The position numbers and the translations under genes are program-made. A DNA stretch of 64,000 nucleotides, from positions 45,804-109,803 of the forward strand of contig JAUNKK010000002.1 of the NCBI GenBank assembly GCA_030532825.1, in the 5' to 3' direction. This document shows positions 1 through 8,464 of the stretch, in pieces. This stretch comes from Propionibacteriaceae bacterium (GTDB taxonomy: Bacteria; Actinomycetota; Actinomycetes; Propionibacteriales; Propionibacteriaceae). Numbering within the stretch: the stretch's first letter is position 1; each line of letters begins with the position of its first letter. Below the pieces are notes generated by a model, which saw only the letters and a list, made by a program, of their open reading frames with translations, was not told the origin of the DNA and searched no databases.

Positions 1-199
1 CGGGCCGCCCTAGTTGACGGCGCGGTCCCGGCTGTTGTTCCCGCAGAATCCCGGCATCAATCAGCGGGGTGGTCAGACGCGTCATTGACCCCGAGCTGAG
101 CCCGGTTCGCCTGGCGACTCCGACGCGCGCGATAGGACCGTGGCGCAAGACTGTCTGCACCACGAGTTTCGACGTCGGGTCGATGCTGCCTAATCTCAC
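1..199 (-). CDS. ROK-family transcriptional regulator, N-terminal fragment
   Basis: Reading leftward from a GTG at 199, the frame stays open to the window edge and gives about 66 residues beginning MRLGSIDPTSKLVVQTVLRH. The stretch VLRHGPIARVGVARRTGLSS followed by GSMTRLTTPLIDAGIL is the winged helix-turn-helix that opens ROK/NagC/XylR regulators. An AGGAGG at 205-210 precedes the GTG by 5 bases and fixes the start. The sugar-kinase-like body lies outside the window. It follows the alpha-galactosidase on the same strand with a gap of about 90 bases, so control of that gene by galactosides is a reasonable inference. Effector and operator cannot be seen. Confidence 0.75.
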   Translation of the reverse strand, partial: MRLGSIDPTSKLVVQTVLRHGPIARVGVARRTGLSSGSMTRLTTPLIDAGILREQQPGPRRQLGRP

Positions 200-291
200 A
201 CAGTCCTCCTAAATGGTTTTGACTACGACGTTAGCGCGATCTACCGACTCTTGATCCACTCAAGTCCAGAACGTGAACAATCCCCTTACGA

Positions 292-2439
292 TCATTCGAG
301 CTTGATGATGTCGAAGAGCACCGCCGTCGATGGCCGGAGCACTGGGGCACGCAACCCGACATTCATGAGTTGGGCGCCCGACAACTCCAGAGGGCTCGGC
401 GCGTTGAGCCATGGCACTTGATGGCTCGCTGGGAACGATGTTCGATCGATCACATTGATGCGGTATCGAGCACTGGGCTCAAGCCCTGGGAACCGCAACA
501 ACCCCAGATTCACGCAGACCGTAGCCTCCAGCGACGCGAGCGAATAGATGCCTCCCTCCTCGCCTACGAGGCCTTTGAACCAGGCTCCGTGCTCCGGAAG
601 ATGCACCCGAACGAGACGCCCGGTCATCAGCCGCTCGCGGTGATGCTTGTACCACTGGATCCACCACTTCAACTCGTCGAGTTCCGCTTCGCTTGCCTGC
701 GCCAGATCCCATTCGATCCCCAAGTGACCGAACATCGCCGTCGCTGCACGGTAGCTCAGGTCGTGTCGTCGTCCCGTCACGTGAGACTGGCCAGAGGCAA
801 TATGCGATCCCATGACTTCCGGGGGCAGCAGTTGCGCCGTCCACCACAGCATCCGTTGCCGGTCATCTGGATCGTTGTTGTCCGAGACCCAGACCCGTTC
901 CGCACGCTCCATGACCTCCAGATCGATCCGCGACCCCCCAGACGAGCAAGACTCAAACTCAACATGCGGGAATCGCCGCCGCAACTCATCCAGCAACGCA
1001 TAGAACGCCCGCGTCTGAGCCGCGACCGCGGGACGTCCTGACGGAGCGGTGCCGGCGTCGTTGAGGTCGCGGTTATGGTCCCATTTCACGTACGCGATTG
1101 CGTACTCGTCGAGAATCGCTGCCATCTGACCCAGCACATGAGCAAAGGCGTCGGGCAACGAGAGGTTCAGCACTTGCTGGAACCGTCCCTCCAACGGTAG
1201 CCGGTCCTCCAGTTGCATGATCCACTCCGGATGGGCGCGCGCCACATCCGAGTCGGGGTTGACCATCTCGGGTTCAAACCAGAGCCCGAACTGCATGCCG
1301 AGCTCGATGACACGGTTCACGAGTGGATGCAGCCCGGCGGGCCAGACCTCCGGACTGACCACCCAGTCCCCCAGCCCGGCGCGGTCATGGCGACGCGCCC
1401 CGAACCACCCGTCATCCAGCACGAACCGCTCGACGCCGATGGCAGCAGCGCGCTCGGCGAGATCAATGAGACGGTTCACGTCGTGGTCAAAATACACCGC
1501 CTCCCAGATGTTCAGACTCACGGGACGTTGCGGTCCGGGATTCGTCGCGAGCGCGCGAAGGTGTTCGTGAAATCGCGCTGCCTGAGCATCAAGCCCGATA
1601 GCGTGATTGAAATAGACCCAAGGCGTGGCATAGGATTCTCCACTGCCCAGGCGCCCCTCTCCGGGGAGAAGCAGCTCACCACCGCCTAGCACCTGGGCTC
1701 CATTGAAGTCTCTCTCAGCGAGGTGAAGGTGGTTGCCGCTCCAGGCGACATGGCATCCCCAGACCTCTCCTCGGTCGTAGCCGAAGCCGGTCTCTCCGAC
1801 GCTGAGAACGTAGGCCGCATCCGCCCCCGTCCGTCCGTGACGTCCTTCCCGGCGATGAACCCCCACACCCAACTGGCTGCGTTGCGGCATGCGTTCCGCC
1901 GACCATCGTCCGGCAAAGTCCAGCAGATCATGCGCCTGCCCAGGCACGGGGAATCGCACGGTGAGCTCCTGCACCTCGAAGGCGGCTGCGCCTAGATTCG
2001 TCACGGTGGCGCGTGCCCGGATGAGGCCGCTGGGCAGCAATTCGATGCTGAGGCGCAAGGCCAGTTCGGCAGCCAGCGCCTCGACCTCGTACTCCACTCG
2101 CCCCGCACCATGAGCGATGAAACCTGCGACCGGCTGGCCGTCAACCCAGACTCCGGTGACCCGCCAGGCGGGGCTCCATCCCTGCCCCTCACGCGATCCG
2201 ATGAGGCCGGGGCTACCGCACCATCCGAATCGCCCTTCGGGGAGGATTCCTAGCCGCAGGCCCTGATCAATGGAGTTACCGGGCACCATCCAGGCCGCCC
2301 CCAGGCTCAGGCCCGCGAAGTCCTCGGCGCTGACTTGCCCTGGGTCTTTGCCCCAATAGACGACCTCGGGTACTCCGTCCGAGTCGGCGTGTAACAAGAT
2401 GGCCACCCCGGCGGTGCGCAGCACGATCTGCGTTTCCAT
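292..2439 (-). CDS. Alpha-galactosidase, glycoside hydrolase family 36
   Basis: A 715-residue protein of normal length for bacterial GH36. The family hydrolyses terminal alpha-1,6-galactosyl bonds (melibiose, raffinose, stachyose) with retention. The nucleophile motif YVKWDHNRDLND, the general acid region WVSDNNDPDDRQ and the substrate loop FESCSSGGSRIDLEV are all present in the catalytic barrel, after an N-terminal beta-sandwich of about 300 residues. There is no signal peptide, so it should act in the cytoplasm on imported oligosaccharide. The ATG is preceded by AAAGGAG at good spacing. It lies between a ROK regulator downstream and a small monooxygenase-like gene upstream. No sugar transporter is seen beside it, and galK is 38 kb away. 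Confidence 0.93.
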   Translation of the reverse strand: METQIVLRTAGVAILLHADSDGVPEVVYWGKDPGQVSAEDFAGLSLGAAWMVPGNSIDQGLRLGILPEGRFGWCGSPGLIGSREGQGWSPAWRVTGVWVDGQPVAGFIAHGAGRVEYEVEALAAELALRLSIELLPSGLIRARATVTNLGAAAFEVQELTVRFPVPGQAHDLLDFAGRWSAERMPQRSQLGVGVHRREGRHGRTGADAAYVLSVGETGFGYDRGEVWGCHVAWSGNHLHLAERDFNGAQVLGGGELLLPGEGRLGSGESYATPWVYFNHAIGLDAQAARFHEHLRALATNPGPQRPVSLNIWEAVYFDHDVNRLIDLAERAAAIGVERFVLDDGWFGARRHDRAGLGDWVVSPEVWPAGLHPLVNRVIELGMQFGLWFEPEMVNPDSDVARAHPEWIMQLEDRLPLEGRFQQVLNLSLPDAFAHVLGQMAAILDEYAIAYVKWDHNRDLNDAGTAPSGRPAVAAQTRAFYALLDELRRRFPHVEFESCSSGGSRIDLEVMERAERVWVSDNNDPDDRQRMLWWTAQLLPPEVMGSHIASGQSHVTGRRHDLSYRAATAMFGHLGIEWDLAQASEAELDELKWWIQWYKHHRERLMTGRLVRVHLPEHGAWFKGLVGEEGGIYSLASLEATVCVNLGLLRFPGLEPSARYRINVIDRTSFPASHQVPWLNAPSPLELSGAQLMNVGLRAPVLRPSTAVLFDIIKLE

Positions 2440-2489
2440 GCGACTCCTTTGTTTCCATGAAGAAGGTAGTCACAGGTTACCGCCGCCCA

Positions 2490-2798
2490 TCACTCAGGAT
2501 GTCGTGACCGGTCTTCCGCGCCGCTGAGCTCACTCGGCTTTAGGTATGCCGACGGCTCATCGACCGCTCTCAGCAACGCCGGAGTCAGCAGCAGCTTCGC
2601 CTCGTGGCCGGACATTGCTCGCCGATAGCTGCCGACGTCCTGCCAACGCGAGACTAGAGCCCACAGGCTCGGCTCATCAATGTTGGCCACAAGGTCCACC
2701 CCGAGGTTCCCCTCCCGCCCACGCCAGAACTCGGCGACGGCCGCAAGCCCCGAAGCCAACTGATCGTCAACCTCGCGGAAACGTATGATCGAAAGCAC
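2490..2798 (-). CDS. Antibiotic biosynthesis monooxygenase (ABM)-like domain protein
   Basis: A 102-residue protein beginning MLSIIRFREV from a GTG. The pattern of a first beta strand, a helix with AVAEFWRGREGN, then VDLVANIDEPSLWALVSRW and a late helix with EAKLLLTPALLRAV matches the ferredoxin-like dimeric alpha-beta barrel of small ABM-domain proteins. Members include heme-degrading and quinol monooxygenases and many proteins of unknown role. No specific heme ligand can be assigned, so substrate is unknown. It is divergent from znuA with only 43 bases between the starts and about 50 bases upstream of the alpha-galactosidase. No clear ribosome binding site precedes the GTG. Confidence 0.6.
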   Translation of the reverse strand: MLSIIRFREVDDQLASGLAAVAEFWRGREGNLGVDLVANIDEPSLWALVSRWQDVGSYRRAMSGHEAKLLLTPALLRAVDEPSAYLKPSELSGAEDRSRHPE

Positions 2799-2841
2799 GC
2801 AAGAACCCTATCGGCAGAGTTGAAAAACGGTCTCAACGTCT

Positions 2842-3863
2842 GTGATAGTGATTCTCACGAAGTCACGCATCATTGTCCTCTCAGCTGCGGCGACGCTCAT
2901 CCTGGGCGCCTGCACCACGGCCTCCCCACCTGGCGAGCCCGTCGGGGAGAGCGCCAGTAGCGGAGCCACCAAGGTCTCCGTCGCCTTTTGTCCTTTGGAG
3001 TTCGCGGCTACCAAGGCTGGGGGCGACAAAGTGAGCGTCTCCAACCTCACCATGCCGGGCAAGGAACCCCACGATCTAGAAATCACACCAAGGCAGACTG
3101 CCGAACTTCAAGACGCCGACCTTGTGGTCTACCTCAAGGGATTCCAGCCGGCCGTCGACGCAGCCATCGAACAGTCGAGCGTGAAGAACGTTCTCGACGT
3201 ATCCCAGGTGCTGGAGTTGCACCCCGCTACCTCGGAGAACCACGAGGACACGGAAACCACATCCGGGGACGATCACGATCACCACACCACGCCACCGCCC
3301 TCTGGTGACACGGCGGCAACCCCATCGCAGGAAGACGACGAACACGATCATGGCGGCATTGATCCACATTTCTGGCTCGATCCGACGCTGGAAGCCAAGG
3401 TCATTGATGCCGTGGCTGCCAAGCTCGCCGAAATCGACTCAGCCAACGCCGAGAACTTCCTAAGCAACGCCAAGGCCGCAGCTGCCGAGTTGACCAATCT
3501 GGACGACGCGTACAAGACGGGGCTGTCTACCTGCTTGGTGAAGACCATCATCACGTCTCACGCGGCCTTCGGGTATACGGGCTGGAGCAGGTGGGCATCA
3601 GTGGAATCTCTCCGAATGAGTGTCCCTCCCCCGCCCGCATCGCTGAGGTGCAGGAACTGGCGAAAGCCCACGGTGTCAGCACCATCTTCTTCGAGACCCT
3701 CTCCTCAGACGCCGACTCCAGCACCATGGCCGAGGACCTTGGCATCGAGTTGGCAGTCCTAGACCCCGTCGAGGGCATTACGGATGCTTCCGCCGGCGCT
3801 GACTATGTGTCAGTCATGGAGGCGAACCTAGAGGCCTTAAAGAAAGCTAATGCCTGTTCCTGA
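2842..3863 (+). pseudogene. znuA: Zinc ABC transporter substrate-binding lipoprotein, frameshifted
   Basis: The first frame (2842 to about 3575) opens with a lipoprotein signal ending in the lipobox LGAC, followed by a conserved NLTMPGKEPHDLEITP, a His/Asp-rich metal loop (DDHDHH, DDEHDHGG) and DPHFWLDP, all typical of ZnuA/AdcA zinc binders. After TIITSHAAFGY the frame changes: the natural C-terminus, starting YGLEQVGISGISPNE and ending LEALKKANACS, is one frame away and stops at 3863. Relatives usually read FGYLAxRYGLxQVGISG here, so about 13 bases appear to be missing near 3574-3577. The first frame instead runs on to 3762 with unrelated residues. Start is GTG 2842 or 2848, both inside the Zur operator. 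ZnuC overlaps the tail. Either a real inactivating deletion or an assembly error. Confidence 0.85.
2843..2857 (+). promoter_or_regulatory. Candidate Zur operator overlapping the znuA start
   Basis: TGATAGTGATTCTCA matches 12 of 15 positions of the actinobacterial Zur core TGAAAATGATTTTCA and keeps the TGA...TCA symmetry. It lies across the first codons of znuA (GTG at 2842 or 2848), where bound repressor would block transcription or initiation. A zur gene closes the same locus. Assignment rests on recalled consensus and context. Confidence 0.6.
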
Positions 3864-4587
3864 GCAAGAGAACTTGATCGCCGCCGAAGGGCTCCATGTG
3901 TCCCTCGGCGGTCTGCCTGTGCTAAGCGATGTCAGCATCCAGCTTCGCGCCGGGGAAGCCGTCGCGATCCTCGGGTCGAACGGCTCGGGAAAGACCACTC
4001 TCCTGCGTACGCTGCTGCGTCTCATCCCCTTCCAAGGCGGCAGCATTGAGCTGTTTGGGACACCGATCCATGCTTTCCGCCATTGGCATCGCGTGGGCTA
4101 CGTCCCTCAGCACGCGACCTTGAACGTGCAAAACGCCACGGTTAGGGAGGTGGTGGCCTTGGGCCGCCTCGCACACCAGCGTCCCTTCGGCTTCTTCACC
4201 CGCCGCGACCGCAACGTCGTGGCTGAGTCGCTGGACCGAGTGGGTCTGCTTGACCGGGCGCACTGGCCGTTTGCTCCCCTGTCGGGGGGCATGAAACAGC
4301 GGGTCCTCATCGCCCGTGCTCTGGCAGCCGAGCCCGACCTCTTGATCATGGATGAACCACTCGCAGGGCTAGACACGGACACCCAGGCCCGCCTCACCGA
4401 GTTGTTCGGGAGCCTCCGCAGCAGCGGAGTGGGCCTGGGGCTGGTACTTCACGAGATTGAGGTGGTGGCCCCAGTACTTGACCGCTTCATCCGGCTCAGC
4501 GGCGGGCACGTGCTGGACTCCGCCGACACATCAGTTAGCGAGCCATGGCTTGCCGCCCGTAGGCGCGAACCAGGAGGCTCTCGATAA
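3850..4587 (+). CDS. znuC: Zinc ABC transporter ATP-binding protein
   Basis: A 245-residue ABC ATPase. Walker A GSNGSGKTT is near residue 42, the Q-loop VPQH follows, the signature is LSGGMKQR, Walker B is LLIMDEPLAGLD and the switch histidine is in LVLHE. Length and order match the ATPases of the zinc/manganese (ZnuC/MntB) group. It would energise import through ZnuB of zinc delivered by ZnuA. The ATG at 3850 lies within the last codons of znuA. At its end the stop TAA (4585-4587) is embedded in ATAACG, where znuB is expected to start. The ATPase itself appears intact even though both partners look broken, which suggests recent decay or sequence error around it. Confidence 0.88.
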   Translation: MPVPEQENLIAAEGLHVSLGGLPVLSDVSIQLRAGEAVAILGSNGSGKTTLLRTLLRLIPFQGGSIELFGTPIHAFRHWHRVGYVPQHATLNVQNATVREVVALGRLAHQRPFGFFTRRDRNVVAESLDRVGLLDRAHWPFAPLSGGMKQRVLIARALAAEPDLLIMDEPLAGLDTDTQARLTELFGSLRSSGVGLGLVLHEIEVVAPVLDRFIRLSGGHVLDSADTSVSEPWLAARRREPGGSR

Positions 4588-5466
4588 CGATTTTCTCCTA
4601 CCCATTTATGCAGCGCGCCTTCATCGCCGCCCTACTCAGTGGTCTATCGGCTCCCGCCATCGGCATGTACATTGTGCAGCGGCGCTTGTCTTTGCTCGGC
4701 GACGGACTGGGGCATGTCGCCATCATGGGGGTTGGCCTGGCTCTACTCACGGGTTGGGCACCACTCCCCATGGCCGTGGTGGCCTGCGTTCTGGGCGCGA
4801 TCGTGGTGGAGTTGCTCCGGCAATCCGGCAGGACGTCCGGTGATCTGGGTTTGGCTGTTGTTGTTCTACGGCGGCATCGCCTCCGGGGTGATGATGGCGG
4901 GGATCGCGGGTCAGGGGCCGGCTGGGTTGATGGCCTATCTTTTCGGAGCTCTCACGGCCGTCAGCAAGACTGACCTGTGGGTCATCGCAGGCCTAGCTGC
5001 CGTGATTCTGATCTTCACCGTGGGACTATGGCCACGACTGTTCGCGATCTGCGCCGATGAGGATTTCGCGCGTGTCCTCGGTCTACGGGTGAAATGGTTG
5101 AACTTGCTGGTCGTCATCGTTGCTTCGGTCACGGTCACTGTCTCAATGCGCACGGTGGGACTCCTGCTGATTAGTGCGCTCATGGTCATCCCTGTTGCTG
5201 CGGCCCAGCAAGTATTCGTCAGTTTCAGGACGACGCTGTACGGGGCGATGGCAATCGGCACCGTCGCCGCTCTCGGAGGCACCATCGATTCGTACTATTG
5301 GGATACGGCCTCTGGAGCGACCATCGTCATGATGGCCATTGCCCTCCTCGGTCTGGCGGTCGTCGCGGGCCTGCTGGTGCAGCCCTTTCACCGATTCATC
5401 CGCTACGCCTCCGCACGTGACATCAGGGATCCCAGGACGCCTCCCAGTCAGCCAACCTTCCGGTAA
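4584..5466 (+). pseudogene. znuB: Zinc ABC transporter permease, start lost and frameshifted
   Basis: Frame one carries YPFMQRAFIAALLSGL, GMYIVQRRLSLLGDGLGHVA and a second membrane segment up to SGDLGLAV. The rest, LFYGGIASGVMMAGIAG through MRTVGLLLISALMVIPVAAA to QPTFR, is in another frame. The switch falls at 4854-4866, where GCTGTTGTTGTTCTAC would need one base fewer. Together the pieces give a complete ABC-3 family permease with about eight membrane segments. An ideal AGGAGG (4571-4576) stands 7 bases before ATA at 4584, where ATG is expected. A G-to-A change would turn an ATGA junction into ATAA, keeping the znuC stop but removing the znuB start. The next in-frame ATG (4608) has no ribosome binding site. 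Confidence 0.85.
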
Positions 5467-5543
5467 GGTTGCACTATCAAGCACGGAGAGCATCTCGCCC
5501 AGACGGTGGGAACTCACCGGCATGCCCCCGCACGGAGACCACT

Positions 5544-5945
5544 ATGACGAGTACTAGCACGCGGAACACCTGGCAGCGAGCCGCCGTCCGGGCTTTGCTA
5601 GCCAACACCGAGGAGTTCCGTACCGCGGCCCAAATCCACTCTGAACTGCGTCAGGTGGGTGACAAAGTCGGGTTGGCGACGGTGTACCGCGCCCTGCAAA
5701 CCATGAGCGAGTCGGGGGACCTTGACGTTCTTCGTACCCCAGACGGCGAGGCCGCCTACCGGATGTGCTCCAACAGCCACCACCATCATTTGGTCTGCCG
5801 CTCCTGCGGTCTCGCGGTGGAGATCGCCGGCGAGGCGGTAGAGAACTGGGCAAACGAGGTGGCCAGCGAGCATGGATTTACCGATGCCGGTCATAACCTG
5901 GAGATCTTCGGTCTGTGCCGCAGTTGCTCTGCGAACGCATCCTGA
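5544..5945 (+). CDS. zur: Fur-family zinc uptake repressor
   Basis: A 133-residue protein from ATG 5544, with GGAG about 6 bases upstream; a longer in-frame reading from 5469 has no family similarity before this ATG. The winged helix is TRNTWQRAAVRALLANTEEF to ATVYRALQTM. The metal and dimerisation region contains HHHHLVCRSCG and a second pair in LCRSCS, which form the structural zinc site. The family represses zinc-uptake genes when zinc is bound. Position directly after znuABC supports Zur over Fur or PerR. Unlike its neighbours it is intact. It converges on recO with a 27-base gap. Confidence 0.85.
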   Translation: MTSTSTRNTWQRAAVRALLANTEEFRTAAQIHSELRQVGDKVGLATVYRALQTMSESGDLDVLRTPDGEAAYRMCSNSHHHHLVCRSCGLAVEIAGEAVENWANEVASEHGFTDAGHNLEIFGLCRSCSANAS

Positions 5946-5972
5946 CGAGGTCCTGAGACTTGCGCTTTCACA

Positions 5973-6701
5973 TCAGCGAGCCGTGAGGAAAGGCAACGAC
6001 CTGAGGCTTCGCTCCAAGTGCCAGGACGCAAAGGCCGCAACAATGCCATGGGCGCGGTTGCGCACAGCAGGGTCCATCGCACGCACGGTCTCCCATTGAC
6101 CGGCTCGTAGCGCCCCTACCAGCGCCAGCAAGTCGGGGCTGACGGCGGCGGACGCTGGAGGACGACAGTCCGGGCACACCACCCCACCCATTTGTGGTGA
6201 AAACCATCTGAGTTGCTCCGTCTGCCCGCAGCCAGCACAGGCTTCCGTCGAGACCGCCCAACCAGCCACCGCCATCCCACGCAACAGGTACGAGTCCACC
6301 ACCGCAGTCAGCGGCAACTCCCCACGCCGCAGCGCCAGCAGGCCCCCGAGGAGCAACCGGTACTGCGACAGTGACGGCATGTGATCCTCGGCAACCAGCC
6401 GGTCGGCGGCTTCGACCATCACCTGAGCCGCACAGAACTGATCGTAGTCTCCGCCTAGGAGCGATGGATGCAGCGATTCCACCTGGGTGATCGTCTCCAG
6501 AGCCCCGCGTCCCCGAGCCAGCTGCACATCGATGTGGCTGAAAGGCTCCAGCCGGGCGCCGAACTTGGAACTAGTTTTGCGCACCCCCTTAGCCACGGCT
6601 CGAACCTTCCCATGCTGTCGAGTGAACAAGCCGACGATCCGGTCGGCCTCCCCGAGCTTCCAGGTGCGCAACACCACCGCTTCATCCCGGTAAGTACGCA
6701 C
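5973..6701 (-). CDS. recO: DNA repair protein RecO
   Basis: A 242-residue protein from GTG 6701. The N-terminal OB fold begins MRTYRDEAVVLRTWKLGEAD with GLFTRQHGKVRAVAKGVRK, diagnostic of RecO. The zinc-binding CxxC motifs are present in CAGCGQ and CPDC. RecO loads RecA onto SSB-coated single strands with RecR and anneals complementary strands in the RecF pathway. It is divergent from uppS with 33 bases between the starts, an order often seen in actinobacteria. Confidence 0.93.
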   Translation of the reverse strand: MRTYRDEAVVLRTWKLGEADRIVGLFTRQHGKVRAVAKGVRKTSSKFGARLEPFSHIDVQLARGRGALETITQVESLHPSLLGGDYDQFCAAQVMVEAADRLVAEDHMPSLSQYRLLLGGLLALRRGELPLTAVVDSYLLRGMAVAGWAVSTEACAGCGQTEQLRWFSPQMGGVVCPDCRPPASAAVSPDLLALVGALRAGQWETVRAMDPAVRNRAHGIVAAFASWHLERSLRSLPFLTAR

Positions 6702-6734
6702 CCGCCGAGTCTACCCAGTCGTTAGGCTGGGGCC

Positions 6735-7493
6735 GTGCCTTATCGCGACCCCACGCCGCATCCCTCGGGTGCCCGCCCTCCTTCCCTACCCGCCGCAAAA
6801 CTGCCCCAGCACGTTGCCATCGTCATGGACGGCAACGGCCGCTGGGCCAAAGCCCGCGGGCTGAAACGCACGGAAGGGCATGCGCGCGGCGAGGCCGCCC
6901 TGCTCGACGTGATCCATGGCGCGCTCGAACTGGGCATTCCTTATCTCTCGGCCTATGCCTTCTCAACCGAGAACTGGAAACGTTCCCCCGACGAGGTGCG
7001 ATGGCTGATGGGTTTCAATCGCGATGTCATCCACCGGCGTCGAGATGAGCTGGACGCGATGGGGGTCCGTATCCGGTGGGCAGGCCGCCGACCACGCCTG
7101 TGGGGATCGGTGATCCGCGAGTTAGAAGAGGCCGAGCAGCAAAGCCAATCCAACTCGAAGCTGACACTGCAGTTCTGCGTCAACTACGGTGGGCGCGCCG
7201 AAATTGTGGACGCTGCGCGAGAGATTGCGCGGCTAGCCAAGGAGGGAAAACTCGATCCAAACCGGTTAACGGAGGAGCGCTTCCGGCGCTTTCTTGATGA
7301 ACCCGAGATCCCAGACGTGGACCTGTTCGTGCGCTCCTCCGGCGAGCAACGTACCTCGAACTTTTTGCTGTGGCAGTCCGCCTATGCCGAGTTCATTTTC
7401 TTAGACCGGTTGTGGCCGGACTTCGACCGCCGCGATCTGTGGGCGGCGGTCGAGCAGTTCGTGGGTCGTGAGCGTCGCTTCGGTACTGCCTAG
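6735..7493 (+). CDS. uppS: Isoprenyl transferase (cis-prenyl/undecaprenyl diphosphate synthase type)
   Basis: A 252-residue protein from GTG 6735. The signature [17 protein letters not shown] near residue 27 holds the catalytic aspartate and the P-loop-like phosphate site; [20 protein letters not shown] and FLDRLWPDF complete the family. It condenses isopentenyl diphosphate in cis to make the C50-C55 lipid carrier for peptidoglycan and glycan synthesis. In actinobacteria the gene beside recO usually makes the long-chain carrier, but chain length cannot be read from sequence with certainty. It converges on the thioredoxin-fold gene with 8 bases between the stops. Confidence 0.92.
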   Translation: MPYRDPTPHPSGARPPSLPAAKLPQHVAIVMDGNGRWAKARGLKRTEGHARGEAALLDVIHGALELGIPYLSAYAFSTENWKRSPDEVRWLMGFNRDVIHRRRDELDAMGVRIRWAGRRPRLWGSVIRELEEAEQQSQSNSKLTLQFCVNYGGRAEIVDAAREIARLAKEGKLDPNRLTEERFRRFLDEPEIPDVDLFVRSSGEQRTSNFLLWQSAYAEFIFLDRLWPDFDRRDLWAAVEQFVGRERRFGTA

Positions 7494-7501
7494 CCGCGCC
7501 G

Positions 7502-8407
7502 TTAGAAGAGCACTGTCGACAGGCGACGACGCGCCTTGAGCACCTCGGGGGCCGTGCGGCCCGCGACCTCGAACAGTTCCAGCAACCGGACCCGAATGGT
7601 CTCACGCTCTTCCGGGCCAACTTCGGCAGCGAGTCCCAGCAGCCGGTCAAAAGCTGCCTCGTAGCTGCCTTGGATGGTCTCAAGATCGGCAGCGTCCAGT
7701 TGGACCGCAAGATCGCTGGGTTTGGCTGCCGCAGCCGCCACGATTGCTGCCCCGTCGAAACCGGTGGAACGCGCCAACAGTGCCGCCTGTGCTCGCCCCG
7801 CCAGCGCCTCAGGGTCGCCGGGCGTGGCGGCCAACAGCGCATCAAACTCTTTGACGGCACCCGCGAAATCCCCGGTAGCCAGAGCTTGGTCTGCCTTGTC
7901 GAAACGAGGATCAGCCACTGGCTCCGGCTGCCCAGGCGCGACCGAAGCCGCGCCCGTGGGCTGCGCCCGCCCCGTGAGCCCATTGGCTACCGCCAGCTGC
8001 GCTACCTGGTCCAGGATCGCCTGGATGTCTGCCCGGTCGCGCGTGCCCTGGAACAGTGGAGCGGCCTGCCCCGCGATAAGAGCTAGGGCCGTCGGCACCG
8101 CCGCGATCCCGAGAGCCTGGGCGAGCGCTGGCTCAGTATCCACGTTGATCCGCGCCAACAGGAAGCGTCCCTCAGCAGCATTGATAAGTTCTTGAAGCGC
8201 CGTGGAAACTCCACCCGCGTCCGCCGCCCGCGGGGAGTGAAACTCCACGATCACGGGATACTGCATGGAGCGCGTAACGAGGTCCTGGAATCCAGCTTCA
8301 GTCACATCCGTGACATAGCCTCCCTGTGTGGGAGCGACAGAAGGCTGCCCGGCGGTGAGCGCGGACAGATCAACCGCGCCAGGACGTGTGAAGTTCGGAT
8401 TTGTCAT
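7502..8407 (-). CDS. Thioredoxin-fold plus TPR protein (YbbN/CnoX-like) without the CXXC
   Basis: A 301-residue protein from ATG 8407 (MTNPNFTRPGAVDL); 22 more upstream codons would run into the divergent pgm promoter. Residues about 35-140 form a thioredoxin fold (YPVIVEFHSP, LLARINVDTEPALAQALGI, AVPTALALIAGQ). Where thioredoxin has WCGPC this reads SPRAADAG, so the redox cysteines are missing. The C-terminal half carries tetratricopeptide-like helices (KADQALATGDFAGAVKEFDA, GDPEALAGRAQAAL). YbbN/CnoX proteins act as holdases or co-chaperones, and actinobacterial versions commonly lack the active cysteines. A chaperone-type role is inferred from family. Confidence 0.8.
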   Translation of the reverse strand: MTNPNFTRPGAVDLSALTAGQPSVAPTQGGYVTDVTEAGFQDLVTRSMQYPVIVEFHSPRAADAGGVSTALQELINAAEGRFLLARINVDTEPALAQALGIAAVPTALALIAGQAAPLFQGTRDRADIQAILDQVAQLAVANGLTGRAQPTGAASVAPGQPEPVADPRFDKADQALATGDFAGAVKEFDALLAATPGDPEALAGRAQAALLARSTGFDGAAIVAAAAAKPSDLAVQLDAADLETIQGSYEAAFDRLLGLAAEVGPEERETIRVRLLELFEVAGRTAPEVLKARRRLSTVLF

Positions 8408-8464
8408 GACCCCAATCTTGGCTCCCGCGCCCGAATCGGACAACTGGAGTGGAAAGATGGCTAT

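Noticed and set aside
370..1041. 223-codon frame antisense to the alpha-galactosidase
   Set aside because: No domain and no ribosome binding site; it is the complement of conserved GH36 sequence.
4854..4866. Programmed frameshift in znuB
   Set aside because: No slippery heptamer or downstream pseudoknot, and znuA plus the znuB start are also damaged, so decay or error is simpler.
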